The notes beneath the pieces were generated by a model, which saw only the letters and a program-made list of their open reading frames with translations, did not search any database and was not told the DNA's origin. A stretch of DNA of 35,920 nucleotides. Source: Paenibacillus sp. MSJ-34. Lineage in GTDB: Bacteria; Bacillota; Bacilli; Paenibacillales; Paenibacillaceae. Location: positions 1-35,920 of the forward strand of contig NZ_JAHLPR010000055.1 in assembly GCF_018918005.1 (NCBI RefSeq). Reading direction: 5' to 3'. How positions within the stretch are numbered: position 1 is the first letter of the stretch; every line of letters starts with the position of its first letter. Positions 25,408 through 33,190 of the stretch are shown here, piece after piece. The translations under genes and the position numbers were made by a program.

Positions 25408-26490
25408 TTATATCACTTCAAGCCCGTCGTTGCCCGGCAGCGGCATGAAGGCCGCATGCGGCTCCGCTTGATACCAGAAAGCGGTCGACGCGATATCGTC
25501 TTGCAGCGGCAAATAGCGGCCTCCGCTTCTCCATCCGAGCGCTTGAATCGTTACTTTCAACTCTTCCTCGAAACGGATCGGATCCATAATATGCCACCGG
25601 TACATGCCGAACCGCTGTTGGCTGCGGTACAGTCCGTCCGGTTTGATCGCCTGGTGCAGACCGAGGAAGGAAGTGGAGTACAGACCGTATTCCCCCGCCG
25701 GTTGTTCGAAATTCCACGCTCCGCCGAAATAATCTTCCGTACCGGTTCCGCAGATCGTCGGGAATTCCTTGTCGCCGTCCATGTAAAATTTGATCTCCCC
25801 TTCGCCCCACCATCCGGTATTGTTGACTTGCCAGCCGATATAGGTGCCTACATAATGGCCTTTGCCTTTGACACCGTCCAGAATCGTATGCACGTCCTTA
25901 TACTTGACGGGATTGCTGCGGCGCCACTGCGCATGGAAGTAAGCCGCATCGGCGGGAACTTCGGTGAGCGTGTAATCGATCTGGTAATACAGCACGACAT
26001 GGTCCGTCATCCGGTTCTCCACCGTCAATTTGGCGCTGCGGCGAAACGGCATGACCCAATAGCTGTTCATTCCCCCGGCCGGATTGACGGCAATCGGCAA
26101 CGAGTTCACATTGCTTCGCTCGCACCAGCCGTTGCAGAAGAAATCGCCGATCGGCACTTCCACCGAAGGCGTCTCTTCCCCGTCCCAATACATGCGCAGA
26201 ATCATATGGCGCCAACTGTTGGGGAAACAGGTAAGCCATAGGTGCTGAATCGCACCCGGCCCGACAATGTCCGCCAGCACAAACTCGGTTCCCGCCTTGA
26301 TCTCGACGGAAGGGGAGATCTTCCACCCTTGTCCGAGATCCCGGGCGCATTGCGCCCCCGTTCCTTCCGTGGCCATGCCGGCCTTTCCTTTTTCCCCGGT
26401 GAAATTTTCCGCGCTGATCGATCTCGTCTTGGCGTTCGACAGACGCGTCAAATTCCCTAATCCCATGTCCAGTCCATTGAATGTGTTCAT
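25408..26490 (-). CDS. GH172-family glycosidase (DUF2961)
   Basis: The 360-residue protein has no signal peptide, so it acts in the cytoplasm. It matches DUF2961, now GH172: IVGPGAIQHLWLTCFPNSWR, LRMYWDGEETPSVEVPIGDFF, and the block WWGEGEIKFYMDGD...GTGTEDYFGGAW holding candidate catalytic Glu residues (230/232 and 252). Known GH172 enzymes include exo-acting D-arabinofuranosidases and difructose-dianhydride I synthase/hydrolase, all acting on furanosides. The ATG at 26490 has GAAGGAGG six bases upstream. A LacI-type operator overlaps its promoter, and the divergent neighbour is a LacI regulator. It is followed by the kinase, regulator and importer genes on the same strand, so it probably trims imported oligosaccharides. 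Confidence 0.88.
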   Translation of the reverse strand: MNTFNGLDMGLGNLTRLSNAKTRSISAENFTGEKGKAGMATEGTGAQCARDLGQGWKISPSVEIKAGTEFVLADIVGPGAIQHLWLTCFPNSWRHMILRMYWDGEETPSVEVPIGDFFCNGWCERSNVNSLPIAVNPAGGMNSYWVMPFRRSAKLTVENRMTDHVVLYYQIDYTLTEVPADAAYFHAQWRRSNPVKYKDVHTILDGVKGKGHYVGTYIGWQVNNTGWWGEGEIKFYMDGDKEFPTICGTGTEDYFGGAWNFEQPAGEYGLYSTSFLGLHQAIKPDGLYRSQQRFGMYRWHIMDPIRFEEELKVTIQALGWRSGGRYLPLQDDIASTAFWYQAEPHAAFMPLPGNDGLEVI

Positions 26491-26551
26491 GGTATGCCTC
26501 CTTCTCACAGGTTTTAATAACATAATGAGTGCGTTTACATTTTTATCTATT

Positions 26552-26567
26552 ACTTTACCGGTAAAGT
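26552..26567. promoter_or_regulatory. LacI-type operator at the GH172 promoter
   Basis: ACTTTACCGGTAAAGT is a perfect 16-bp palindrome with the central CG usual for LacI-family sites. It lies just downstream of the -10 box of the minus-strand promoter, so binding would block transcription. Identical core at 31394-31415 and a looser match at 26647-26662. Confidence 0.8.
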
Positions 26568-26568
26568 T

Positions 26569-26597
26569 ATTATACGTGACTCATTCTTGAGGCGCAA
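26569..26597 (-). promoter_or_regulatory. promoter of the GH172 operon
   Basis: Read on the minus strand: TTGCGC, 17 bases, TATAAT (26574-26569). The -10 is perfect, the -35 half matched. A TGTAAACGC half-site resembling the second operator family of this window lies downstream (26540-26531). Confidence 0.55.
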
Positions 26598-26646
26598 TTA
26601 TATTTTTTTCGTACTCAGATTTACTTTTTTTCATTTTTTCTATATA

Positions 26647-26662
26647 GTTTTATCGATAAAGT
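26647..26662. promoter_or_regulatory. diverged LacI-type operator before the regulator gene
   Basis: GTTTTATCGATAAAGT matches 12 of 16 positions of the GH172 operator and keeps the central CG and palindrome (TTTATCGATAAA). It lies 20 bases before the regulator start codon, suggesting autoregulation. Confidence 0.55.
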
Positions 26663-26682
26663 AAATAGCGAGGGATACATTG

Positions 26683-27738
26683 ATGAAGAAGCGTGTGACG
26701 CTGGACGATATCGCCAAGGAAGTCGGTATTTCGAAAATGGCCGTGTCGCTCGCAATGCGGGACGACGTTTCCGTTAGCCAGGAAACGATCGAACGCGTGA
26801 AAGAGGTTGCCCGCCGTCTAGGATATACGCCGAACCGGTTCGCCCAAGGGCTCGTCAACGGCAAATCGTATACGATTGCCTTGTTAATCGGCGGCTCGCT
26901 GCACGACGATTATCAGAACAGAATTGTCCGTGGCGCCATACCGTACGCCATTGAGAAAGGCTACACCCTGTCGGTAGCCCCTTCCGAGTGCGATACGAAT
27001 CTTGAATCGTCCTATATTCGGAAATACCAAAACATGATGGTCGACGGTTTCTTGGCATTCCATTGCCTTTCCGTCCACCCGTACAAAACGTTGAAAAAAA
27101 ACGGCGTTCCTTTCGTACTCTATACCAAATATTTCGAAGAGCTCGACAGCGATTACGTCGTATGCAACGACGTTTCCGGCGGATACCGGATGACGCAGCA
27201 TTTGCTTGAGCTCGGGCACCGGGAGATCGCCTTCGTCTATGACGAATATCTGGAACGTTCCAGCGAAGTGGTTAACCGCAAGAAAGGCTTTATAGCCGCG
27301 CTCGAAGAGTACGGCATTGCCGCCGAAACGGTCCGATCGATTCCGTTCGCCATGGATCTCCGCACCGGCAAGATCGACCTAACGAACTATGTCGACGCGA
27401 ACCGCGAATTTGTGGACGCGATGCGGAGCAAGGACAGGCCGACCGCCCTGTTTGTTTGCAACGATGTGCTCGCTTCCTCCGTTTATATGATCTTGAAGCA
27501 ACTTGGATTGAGCATTCCCGGAGACGTTTCGGTGGCAGGTTACGAAGGCGTTTATTTGGGACAAATTTTGGACCCGCCGCTCACTACGGTGGAAACCCCG
27601 ATTGAAGAAATCGGGCGCAAAGCCTGCCAACTATTGATCGACAAGATCGAAGGAAATGTCCCGAAATCCGAAATAGCGCAAATTAAACTGGAGCCGGCGC
27701 TGGCGATCAGGGCTTCGACCGGAGCTCCGCCGGGTTGA
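26683..27738 (+). CDS. LacI-family transcriptional regulator of the GH172/DUF4185 regulon
   Basis: The 351-residue protein has an N-terminal LacI helix-turn-helix with hinge (VTLDDIAKEVGISKMAVSLAM, RRLGYTPNRFAQGLV) and a periplasmic-binding-protein-like effector domain ending in SVAGYEGVYLGQILDPPLTTV. The ATG at 26683 is preferred over an in-frame TTG three bases earlier. It is divergent from the GH172 gene across about 190 bases that hold two similar palindromes; a third lies in front of the enzyme gene at 31299. These three sites define a small local regulon. The inducer is presumably a sugar released from the imported oligosaccharide. Confidence 0.92.
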   Translation: MKKRVTLDDIAKEVGISKMAVSLAMRDDVSVSQETIERVKEVARRLGYTPNRFAQGLVNGKSYTIALLIGGSLHDDYQNRIVRGAIPYAIEKGYTLSVAPSECDTNLESSYIRKYQNMMVDGFLAFHCLSVHPYKTLKKNGVPFVLYTKYFEELDSDYVVCNDVSGGYRMTQHLLELGHREIAFVYDEYLERSSEVVNRKKGFIAALEEYGIAAETVRSIPFAMDLRTGKIDLTNYVDANREFVDAMRSKDRPTALFVCNDVLASSVYMILKQLGLSIPGDVSVAGYEGVYLGQILDPPLTTVETPIEEIGRKACQLLIDKIEGNVPKSEIAQIKLEPALAIRASTGAPPG

Positions 27739-27767
27739 ATCGAGGGGCCGCCCGCATTGGGGTCCAG

Positions 27768-27847
27768 CCAACCGCGGCCGAATTGTCCCGCTTCGATGGG
27801 GACCCCTCCAACCGCGGCCGGATTCCCCTGCTCCGATCGGACCTCAT
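27768..27847. repeat. two-unit GC-rich direct repeat, period 40
   Basis: CCAACCGCGGCCG at 27768-27780 recurs at 27808-27820, and the following 20 bases also match closely (ATT..CCC.CT.CGAT). The pair starts just after the LacI gene stop. It contains the palindrome CCGCGG. Confidence 0.6.
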
Positions 27848-27888
27848 AACTGTTCCAAATGGACTGTTTGAGAGAACGATCGCACACA

Positions 27889-28074
27889 AGTTGTACGGAG
27901 TACAACATTTTGAGAGTTTGAAGGACAGAATGGAGCGCAATGTTGTACATTGTACAACAAAATCGGGAGATGTAAGGGCAGAATCCCCCGTTTGACCCCA
28001 ATATGTTGTAAATTTTACAACAATGGCATAATTGTCAATTAGCGACAGAGTTTTATGTTGTAAATCGTACAACA
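27889..28074. repeat. four phased 19-bp palindromes in a convergent intergenic gap
   Basis: Sites lie at 27889-27907, 27941-27959 (TGTTGTACATTGTACAACA, perfect 9+1+9), 28004-28022 (TGTTGTAAATTTTACAACA, perfect 9+1+9) and 28056-28074. The steps are 52, 63 and 52 bases, i.e. close to 5, 6 and 5 helical turns, so all four face the same side of DNA. Weak similarity between spacers (AAGGaCAGAAT and AAGGgCAGAAT) hints at an ancient tandem repeat. Both neighbouring genes end here, so these are not ordinary promoter operators. Confidence 0.75.
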
Positions 28075-28101
28075 TGAATCCTCGCCTTCTGATCAGGTGC
28101 C

Positions 28102-28134
28102 GGGAGCGTCCGCGGACGCTCCCTTGTTATTTTT
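28102..28134 (+). terminator. terminator hairpin after the LacI gene region
   Basis: A perfect 22-base palindrome (28102-28123, arms GGGAGCGTCCG/CGGACGCTCCC) is followed on the plus strand by TTGTTATTTTT. It also begins three bases after the minus-strand DUF4185 stop codon and may help end that transcript. Confidence 0.75.
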
Positions 28135-29257
28135 CCAGCGTCGCCTTCATCCAGAACACGTTGTAAGGTTCCCACAGCGATAAGGTAAAATAGATCGTTC
28201 TCCCGCCGTCCTCCGTAAACTTCGGATTCATGAAAGGAGCGTATAACCCGGGATACTCGTCTTTATCCGCCAGCGTCATCTCCGGACTCCACGGCCCCCA
28301 AGGCTCGATTCCTTCCCGGATGACGATGCCCGTCCCTTCCTTCAGATAGGTCATAATCCACCGCTCCAGATAAGGATTCCAGACGACGGACAGTTCCCCC
28401 ACGCTATCATCGTCTTCCACGACGAACGCCGCATCGTCCATCGACTCGGACCATACCGGCTTCCCCTTGTCGTCCGTCCCGGCGTAGTACCGATATGCGT
28501 TCAGGTCTTCAATCTCTTTCTCATCCACTTTCATCAGCTTCACATCGCCGAACCGCCCGGCCGGAATGCCCCAGAAATAAATATCCGTCCGGCCGCCGTC
28601 CAATTGGACCGCATACGGGCTTACTTGAACGAAATTGCTGTCGCCCGGCCATTGGAGGCCTTCAAGCACCTCCCAGTTCTCGCCTCCGTCGGTCGACTTC
28701 GACACCCCCGCATAGTTGGCTTCCCATTGTCCGGGATCGCCCCAATGTTTCACGGACATGAAATATAAGTACAAATGATCGCCCGCGGCAATGCCGTGAG
28801 TCGGTATCGTCGTCATTTCCCGATGGTCGGCTTTCAACGAAGGGATGACTTCTTTCGCGTGATCCCCGTAATCGGCGATCATGCGGTCGATCGTCATGCC
28901 GTCGGACGGATCGTTGTCGGAACTGACGGCGATGACGTTGGAGCGCCAATCGGAGCCGCCCGCGCCGGTATGGCCTGGCGGACGGTAACCGAACGTATCG
29001 CCGAAGACGAAATAAGTTTTGCCTTGGAAATTGATCATCGATCCCAAATCGGTGCCGTACACATCGTAGCGGGTCGTATCGTTCGGAGATTCCTCCCCTG
29101 TCAACTGCGACACCTTCGTCAAACCGCTTATTCCTTTCAGAATAAACGGCGCATCGCTTGCCACGCTTCCTTCGCCGGGCAACGGGCCGGTTGCAGGCGG
29201 CGCGCAGGCTGTGGCCAAGCCGAGAACGAGCGCGACGAGCGCAAGTTGGCGTATCAT
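28127..29257 (-). CDS. DUF4185 lipoprotein, candidate GH183 endo-D-arabinofuranase
   Basis: The 376-residue protein starts with a lipoprotein signal (MIRQLALVALVLGLATAC, C18), so it is tethered outside the cell. The body matches DUF4185: NDTTRYDVYGTDLGSMINFQ then YFVFGDTFGYRPPG, STDGGENWE, SVVWNPYLERWIMTYL and MNPKFTEDGGRTIYFTLS. These are blades of a five-bladed propeller. Part of DUF4185 was reclassified as GH183, endo-D-arabinofuranases that cut mycobacterial D-arabinan. The true start is the ATG at 29257, with GGGGAGGAG eight bases upstream; it overlaps the preceding stop (ATGA), so the two genes are translationally coupled. An open frame continues upstream to 29827 but is only out-of-frame shadow of the other gene. 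It may cut the polymer before import; activity is inferred. Confidence 0.8.
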   Translation of the reverse strand: MIRQLALVALVLGLATACAPPATGPLPGEGSVASDAPFILKGISGLTKVSQLTGEESPNDTTRYDVYGTDLGSMINFQGKTYFVFGDTFGYRPPGHTGAGGSDWRSNVIAVSSDNDPSDGMTIDRMIADYGDHAKEVIPSLKADHREMTTIPTHGIAAGDHLYLYFMSVKHWGDPGQWEANYAGVSKSTDGGENWEVLEGLQWPGDSNFVQVSPYAVQLDGGRTDIYFWGIPAGRFGDVKLMKVDEKEIEDLNAYRYYAGTDDKGKPVWSESMDDAAFVVEDDDSVGELSVVWNPYLERWIMTYLKEGTGIVIREGIEPWGPWSPEMTLADKDEYPGLYAPFMNPKFTEDGGRTIYFTLSLWEPYNVFWMKATLEK

Positions 29258-31299
29258 CGTCGCTCCTCCCCGCGCGAAAGCGATTGCCCGTAACGCTCCC
29301 TCAACATGTCGCCGTACCGTTCCCGCATGCGAAGATACGCCTCGGCGGCGGCTCCGTTTCCCCAATCGTAGATGGTGAATCGCCCCATACCGCGCCCTTC
29401 CGGATTCGTCGCACCTTCGTGACCATAGTTTTCCATCATAAATCCGTAATCGCGTTCGGTAAAGAACGGATGCGCCTTCTCCCATTGGATTTTGGTCTTC
29501 TCGTTCTCCGGACAATACATCATGACGAAAGAGGCGCGCAAGGCGGCGATTCCCCGCTCGATGTATTCGGTTCTGTCCAGCTCGATCCCGTACCGGACGA
29601 TCAATTCGGCGAAGAGGCTTTGCCGCGAATCGTTCCATTCCCCGTCGCAATTCATGACCCCGAATCCGCCCAGCGCTTCCACATAAATATAAGGCGGTTG
29701 CCAAGACGCCTGCGTCATTAGCAGTTCGTCCATACATCGCTCTCCAACCGACACATATCGCTGCCGGCCGGTCGCAAGATAGCATTGCAGCAAGGCCTCC
29801 GCCGTCCAGTAGATCGAAAAATTGCATTGTTTGTACATATTATTGCGCGGCACTTTGGAACCTACCCGACCGTTTCCGTAAGGACAGCAAGACCAGTAGG
29901 TTTCAAAGTCCTCCCACCGCCCGTCCGGAACGACCTCGGCCATCACGATATCCATCGCCTTCAAGGCCGCCGTCAAATATTTATCGTCCTTTTTCATTTC
30001 ATACAATTTTAGTAAAAAGGTGACGGACAACGATGTCTCCGGCGAGTCTTTCAGGATCTCGTACGGCTCGAGCGTCGACTTGTTCAGCCATGCGGGGAAA
30101 TAACCTTTTTCGTCCTGCAAAGCGAGCAACCTCTCCGCATACGCCTCCGCATAGGCAAGCAACCGTTCGTCCCGTTCCAATTCTTCGTACCACCGCAGCA
30201 TTAACAGCGCGGTCCAGCTCATATCCAGCACATGATAAGGCGCATCCCGGAGCGAACCCCAAGGATGAATCGGGTTGCGATTGGAATTGCCCCAGAAGGA
30301 AGTGCCCCAGCCTTTGGAGCGATTGACGGTCTGTCCGTCGATCTGAAGCGTTTCCATTTCCGTCCCGATCACGGCGGGGAATACGCCGTTGGACAGCGGC
30401 GCCGCCAGTGCCAGCTCTTTCGTCATGAGCGCGCGCCGCACGAGTTCTTCATTGCCTTTGCTTGTTCCGTATCTGTACAACCCTTGCGCCGATCTTAACG
30501 AGCTGAACCACGCCTGGTTCCAGATCGACCGCGCTTCCCGCTCGCTCGGAATGCCGGGATAATTCGGGCTCTGGGATACGTCCACGATAAACGCGGGCGC
30601 CCCTACCTTGACGCCGTCCAGTTCGAACTCTTGCCAGACGCTGTCCGCCCAGTTTTCGAAAGCCCAGCGATAGGTATGCTCCACATACCGTTCCAGCGGC
30701 GCGACCTTGGGAGCCCCTTGCCGGAACAGTTTCCCTCCCCAGCGGTCCCACAAAAACGCAAGCACCGGACGCCACGGATTCGCAATGGAATCGAGATCGC
30801 ATTTCATGATATAAAATCCGATGCGAACGTCCCCGGGCGGGTATACCGCTCCCTCAGCCTTTTCAAACAGCACATGTTCCGTTACCTTATAATTGCTCAT
30901 GCCAAGCGTCAAGACATTCCGGCCTGCGTCCATATCCATATACCACCTGACCGGCGTGCCGGCTGCCAGCAGATCCAGATCCGGGATCACCGCCAACCAT
31001 TGCCGTTCGTCGTGAACGATAAGCGCCGGGGAACGGAAACAATGTTGATCGATTATATGATTGTCCGTCGGCGTAAGATGCGGAGCCCAGTGAAACTTCG
31101 GCGCAAAAGCCGGCATGATTTGCAACTGCCAGTCGTCCTGCGGCACCTGCTCCTCCAACGAGAACGACAGCGTAACATGCGTCAATCGGCCGTCTAGCTC
31201 CTGTCTCTCCAACGTTGGCTCATAAGGGCCCAACCAATCATACGTCACACTTTTAACAAATGGGTCCGCGGCGTCGTTCCAAATCTTTTTTTGGCTCAT
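29254..31299 (-). CDS. large (alpha/alpha)-barrel-like enzyme, unclassified glycosidase candidate
   Basis: The 681-residue protein has no signal peptide or membrane segment. An N-terminal beta-rich part (1-210) is followed by a helical part whose repeated hydrophobic pairs (SWTALLMLRWYEEL, SVTFLLKLYEMKKDD, AEALLQCYLATGRQ) resemble an (alpha/alpha)6 toroid of six-hairpin glycosidases. Acidic and aromatic conserved-looking patches include YIYVEALGGFGVMNCDGEWN and FTIYDWGNGAAAEAYL at the end. I do not recognise the family. I chose the ATG at 31299 (AGGAGGG nine bases upstream); the same start region is kept in the degraded copy at 35335. A LacI-type operator sits over its transcription start, and it is coupled to the DUF4185 gene. 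A cytoplasmic exo-enzyme for the same glycan is the natural guess. Confidence 0.65.
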   Translation of the reverse strand: MSQKKIWNDAADPFVKSVTYDWLGPYEPTLERQELDGRLTHVTLSFSLEEQVPQDDWQLQIMPAFAPKFHWAPHLTPTDNHIIDQHCFRSPALIVHDERQWLAVIPDLDLLAAGTPVRWYMDMDAGRNVLTLGMSNYKVTEHVLFEKAEGAVYPPGDVRIGFYIMKCDLDSIANPWRPVLAFLWDRWGGKLFRQGAPKVAPLERYVEHTYRWAFENWADSVWQEFELDGVKVGAPAFIVDVSQSPNYPGIPSEREARSIWNQAWFSSLRSAQGLYRYGTSKGNEELVRRALMTKELALAAPLSNGVFPAVIGTEMETLQIDGQTVNRSKGWGTSFWGNSNRNPIHPWGSLRDAPYHVLDMSWTALLMLRWYEELERDERLLAYAEAYAERLLALQDEKGYFPAWLNKSTLEPYEILKDSPETSLSVTFLLKLYEMKKDDKYLTAALKAMDIVMAEVVPDGRWEDFETYWSCCPYGNGRVGSKVPRNNMYKQCNFSIYWTAEALLQCYLATGRQRYVSVGERCMDELLMTQASWQPPYIYVEALGGFGVMNCDGEWNDSRQSLFAELIVRYGIELDRTEYIERGIAALRASFVMMYCPENEKTKIQWEKAHPFFTERDYGFMMENYGHEGATNPEGRGMGRFTIYDWGNGAAAEAYLRMRERYGDMLRERYGQSLSRGEERR

Positions 31300-31393
31300 C
31301 GGGCATCGCCCTCCTGTTCTATTTTGGCTAACGAAGGTATCGCGAATGAATCGCGTTGTTGCTTCATGGTTCGTACTGAAACGCCTCATCTTC

Positions 31394-31415
31394 ACAACTT
31401 TACCGGTAAAGTTGT
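31394..31415. promoter_or_regulatory. LacI-type operator before the enzyme/DUF4185 operon
   Basis: A perfect 22-bp palindrome with core ACTTTACCGGTAAAGT, identical to the core at the GH172 promoter. It begins about 12 bases downstream of the -10 box of the minus-strand promoter. Next to it TGTAAACCACAAC looks like a decayed copy of the second LacI operator TGTAAACGATAAC. Confidence 0.8.
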
Positions 31416-31427
31416 GGTTTACAAAAA

Positions 31428-31456
31428 AATATAGCAGAGAACGCCAAAGTAAGCAA
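31428..31456 (-). promoter_or_regulatory. promoter of the enzyme/DUF4185 operon
   Basis: On the minus strand TTGCTT (31456-31451), exactly 17 bases, TATATT (31433-31428). The same boxes with the same spacing are conserved at 35497-35525 in front of the degraded copy, which supports that this is the working promoter. Confidence 0.65.
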
Positions 31457-31632
31457 TATCCAATTTCTCTTATAAAGAGAACGCATTCGCTGCCTTAGAT
31501 GGCGCAAATGGCGGTCACAAATGCGGAAGGTTTTGACCCAAGAAAAATGCGTACTCGCCATCCTTCCCTCCGCATTCACCCTTTCCGCGTTTTCATCATA
31601 TTCTTTAGCAGTATGAGGAAGGAGTGAGATCG

Positions 31633-32106
31633 TTGAGTAAGCTTACTTTGGAAACGGCCAAGCGATTGTTGGTTGCTGCCGAACAAAAGTCCCGTCAGAT
31701 GGGACTGTCCAGCAATATCGCCATTGTCGACGACGGGGGAAATTTGGTCGCTTTTCTTCGTATGGACAATGCGCGAATCGCCGGGATTGAAATTTCGAAG
31801 AACAAAGCGTGGACGAGCGTGAGCATGCAGATGCCGACCGCCAATTTGGCGCAATCGGCGCAGCCGGGCGGTCCTACGTTCGGCATCAATACGACCAACT
31901 TCGGTAGAGTTACGATCTTGGGAGGAGGCATCCCGTTAACGGTCAACGGGCGTATTGTGGGCGGTATTGGCGTAAGCGGCGGAACGAGCGCCCAGGATAT
32001 CGAGATTGCCAATGCGGCGGTGCAAGCTTTCGCGGCGATGGGCGGCGGAAAACCGGGGGCTGCGCGGTACGGCGCTCCGTTCGGTTCGGTGCAGCTTCCC
32101 AGTTAA
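31633..32106 (+). CDS. GlcG/HbpS-family protein (DUF336)
   Basis: The 157-residue protein matches the GlcG/HbpS fold: LETAKRLLVAAEQKSRQMG, IAIVDDGGNLVAFLRMDNA, KAWTSVSMQMPT, GGGIPLTVNGRIVGGIGVSGG and QDIEIANAAVQAF. Members bind haem or small acids or have accessory roles in oxidation pathways; none has a single clear function. I chose TTG at 31633, with GGAAGGAG eight bases upstream; a GTG at 31624 is too close to that site. It is alone on the plus strand between two minus-strand sugar operons, and has no visible matching operator. Confidence 0.85.
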   Translation: MSKLTLETAKRLLVAAEQKSRQMGLSSNIAIVDDGGNLVAFLRMDNARIAGIEISKNKAWTSVSMQMPTANLAQSAQPGGPTFGINTTNFGRVTILGGGIPLTVNGRIVGGIGVSGGTSAQDIEIANAAVQAFAAMGGGKPGAARYGAPFGSVQLPS

Positions 32107-32174
32107 AACATGCGCGGGCTGTAGTCGAGGCCGGCTGCATGTGCTCGCGATCGCCGTTGCCGATCGCAAAGAAG

Positions 32175-32224
32175 AGGCTTCCCCTTATCCTTGGGCATCA
32201 TTCCCATCAGGATAAGGGAAGCCT
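32175..32224. terminator. long hairpin between convergent genes
   Basis: AGGCTTCCC..TTATCCT pairs with AGGATAAGGGAAGCCT, with an inner TGGG/CCCA. No strong T-run on either side, but its place between the converging GlcG-type and kinase genes fits a shared terminator. Confidence 0.6.
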
Positions 32225-32234
32225 TCGCCATCCG

Positions 32235-33164
32235 TTACGGCTGCTCCACCGCCTTCACATTCATAAACCGCTCCACTTCGCCGAGCGTCGGCAAGGAAGG
32301 GATGGCCCCTTCCTTCGTCACGGTTAACGCTCCGACGGCGTTAGCGAACCGAACCGCTTCGGCCAGCGGAACCCCTTGCACGAGCTGCACCGCCAGCGCG
32401 CCATTGAACGAATCGCCGGCCGCTACCGTATCGACGGGCTCGACGGCATATCCTTCCACATGTTGGCATCCGCCTCGATGGCAGATCAACGCGCCTTTGT
32501 CCGCCAACGTCACGATGACGCATTGAACTCCCCTGGCTAGCAAACTGCGGCCGGCGAGTTCCGCATCGTTCATATTGCGGACGGGCATGCCGCTGAGCAA
32601 TTCCAGTTCCGACTCGTTCGGCGTCAAATAGCTGACGTTCCGCAGCAATGCATCGCTTAATTGCCGCGCGGGAGCCGGATTGAGCATCACAGGAACGCCG
32701 TGGGACGCCGCCAGTTCGGCCGCTCTCTCGACGACGGACAGCTCCATCTCGAGCTGCATGATCAATAGATCCGCCTGCCGAATATCCGACTCAAGCCGAT
32801 TCACTTCATCGAGCGTATAACTCATATTCGCGCCCGGCACGACAATAATCCGATTTTGGCCGGAACGATCCAGCACGACGGAACCGATGCCGGTAGGCAC
32901 ATCGTCCATGCTTATAATATGTCGCGTATCGACATGTTCTCTTTGTACGGCGGACAGCATCTCTTGGCCGAACATGTCTCTCCCTAGCTTGCCCGCCATC
33001 ATCACCTTCCCGCCCAGACGGGCCGCCGCAACGGCTTGATTCGCTCCCTTCCCGCCCGGGAACCGGCCGAAGCTTTCGCCGATTACGGTTTCCCCGGCCT
33101 CCGGCGCCCGAATGGCGCGAACGACCAAATCCATCATAAAGCTGCCTAACACGAAAATCCCCAT
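32235..33164 (-). CDS. ribokinase-family pentose kinase (RbsK-like; D-ribose or D-arabinose)
   Basis: The 309-residue PfkB-family kinase has the N-terminal sugar site GSFMMDLV, the loop FGRFPGGKGANQAVAAARLG, NPAPARQL, LTPNESELELLSG and the ATP/catalytic motif DTVAAGDSFNGAL. In E. coli RbsK the first motif reads GSINAD; here the ribose-contacting Asn is Met (M10) while the Asp (D12) stays, which could shift specificity. Ribokinases can also phosphorylate D-arabinose at O5. The start at 33164 matches the family N-terminus, with GGGGAGA close upstream. It lies 26 bases after the isomerase gene, so the two form an operon under the second LacI regulator. Confidence 0.88.
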   Translation of the reverse strand: MGIFVLGSFMMDLVVRAIRAPEAGETVIGESFGRFPGGKGANQAVAAARLGGKVMMAGKLGRDMFGQEMLSAVQREHVDTRHIISMDDVPTGIGSVVLDRSGQNRIIVVPGANMSYTLDEVNRLESDIRQADLLIMQLEMELSVVERAAELAASHGVPVMLNPAPARQLSDALLRNVSYLTPNESELELLSGMPVRNMNDAELAGRSLLARGVQCVIVTLADKGALICHRGGCQHVEGYAVEPVDTVAAGDSFNGALAVQLVQGVPLAEAVRFANAVGALTVTKEGAIPSLPTLGEVERFMNVKAVEQP

Positions 33165-33190
33165 ATCGTCTCCCCCAGTTACGGCGTGCA

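Noticed and set aside
27889-28074. Short CRISPR-like array
   Set aside because: The 19-bp units are imperfect palindromes, spacers are 33-44 bases and partly similar to each other, and no cas genes are present.
28127-29827. Long 566-codon frame for the DUF4185 gene
   Set aside because: The first 190 codons are Arg-rich shadow of the overlapping enzyme gene; the lipoprotein signal and ribosome site fix the start at 29257.
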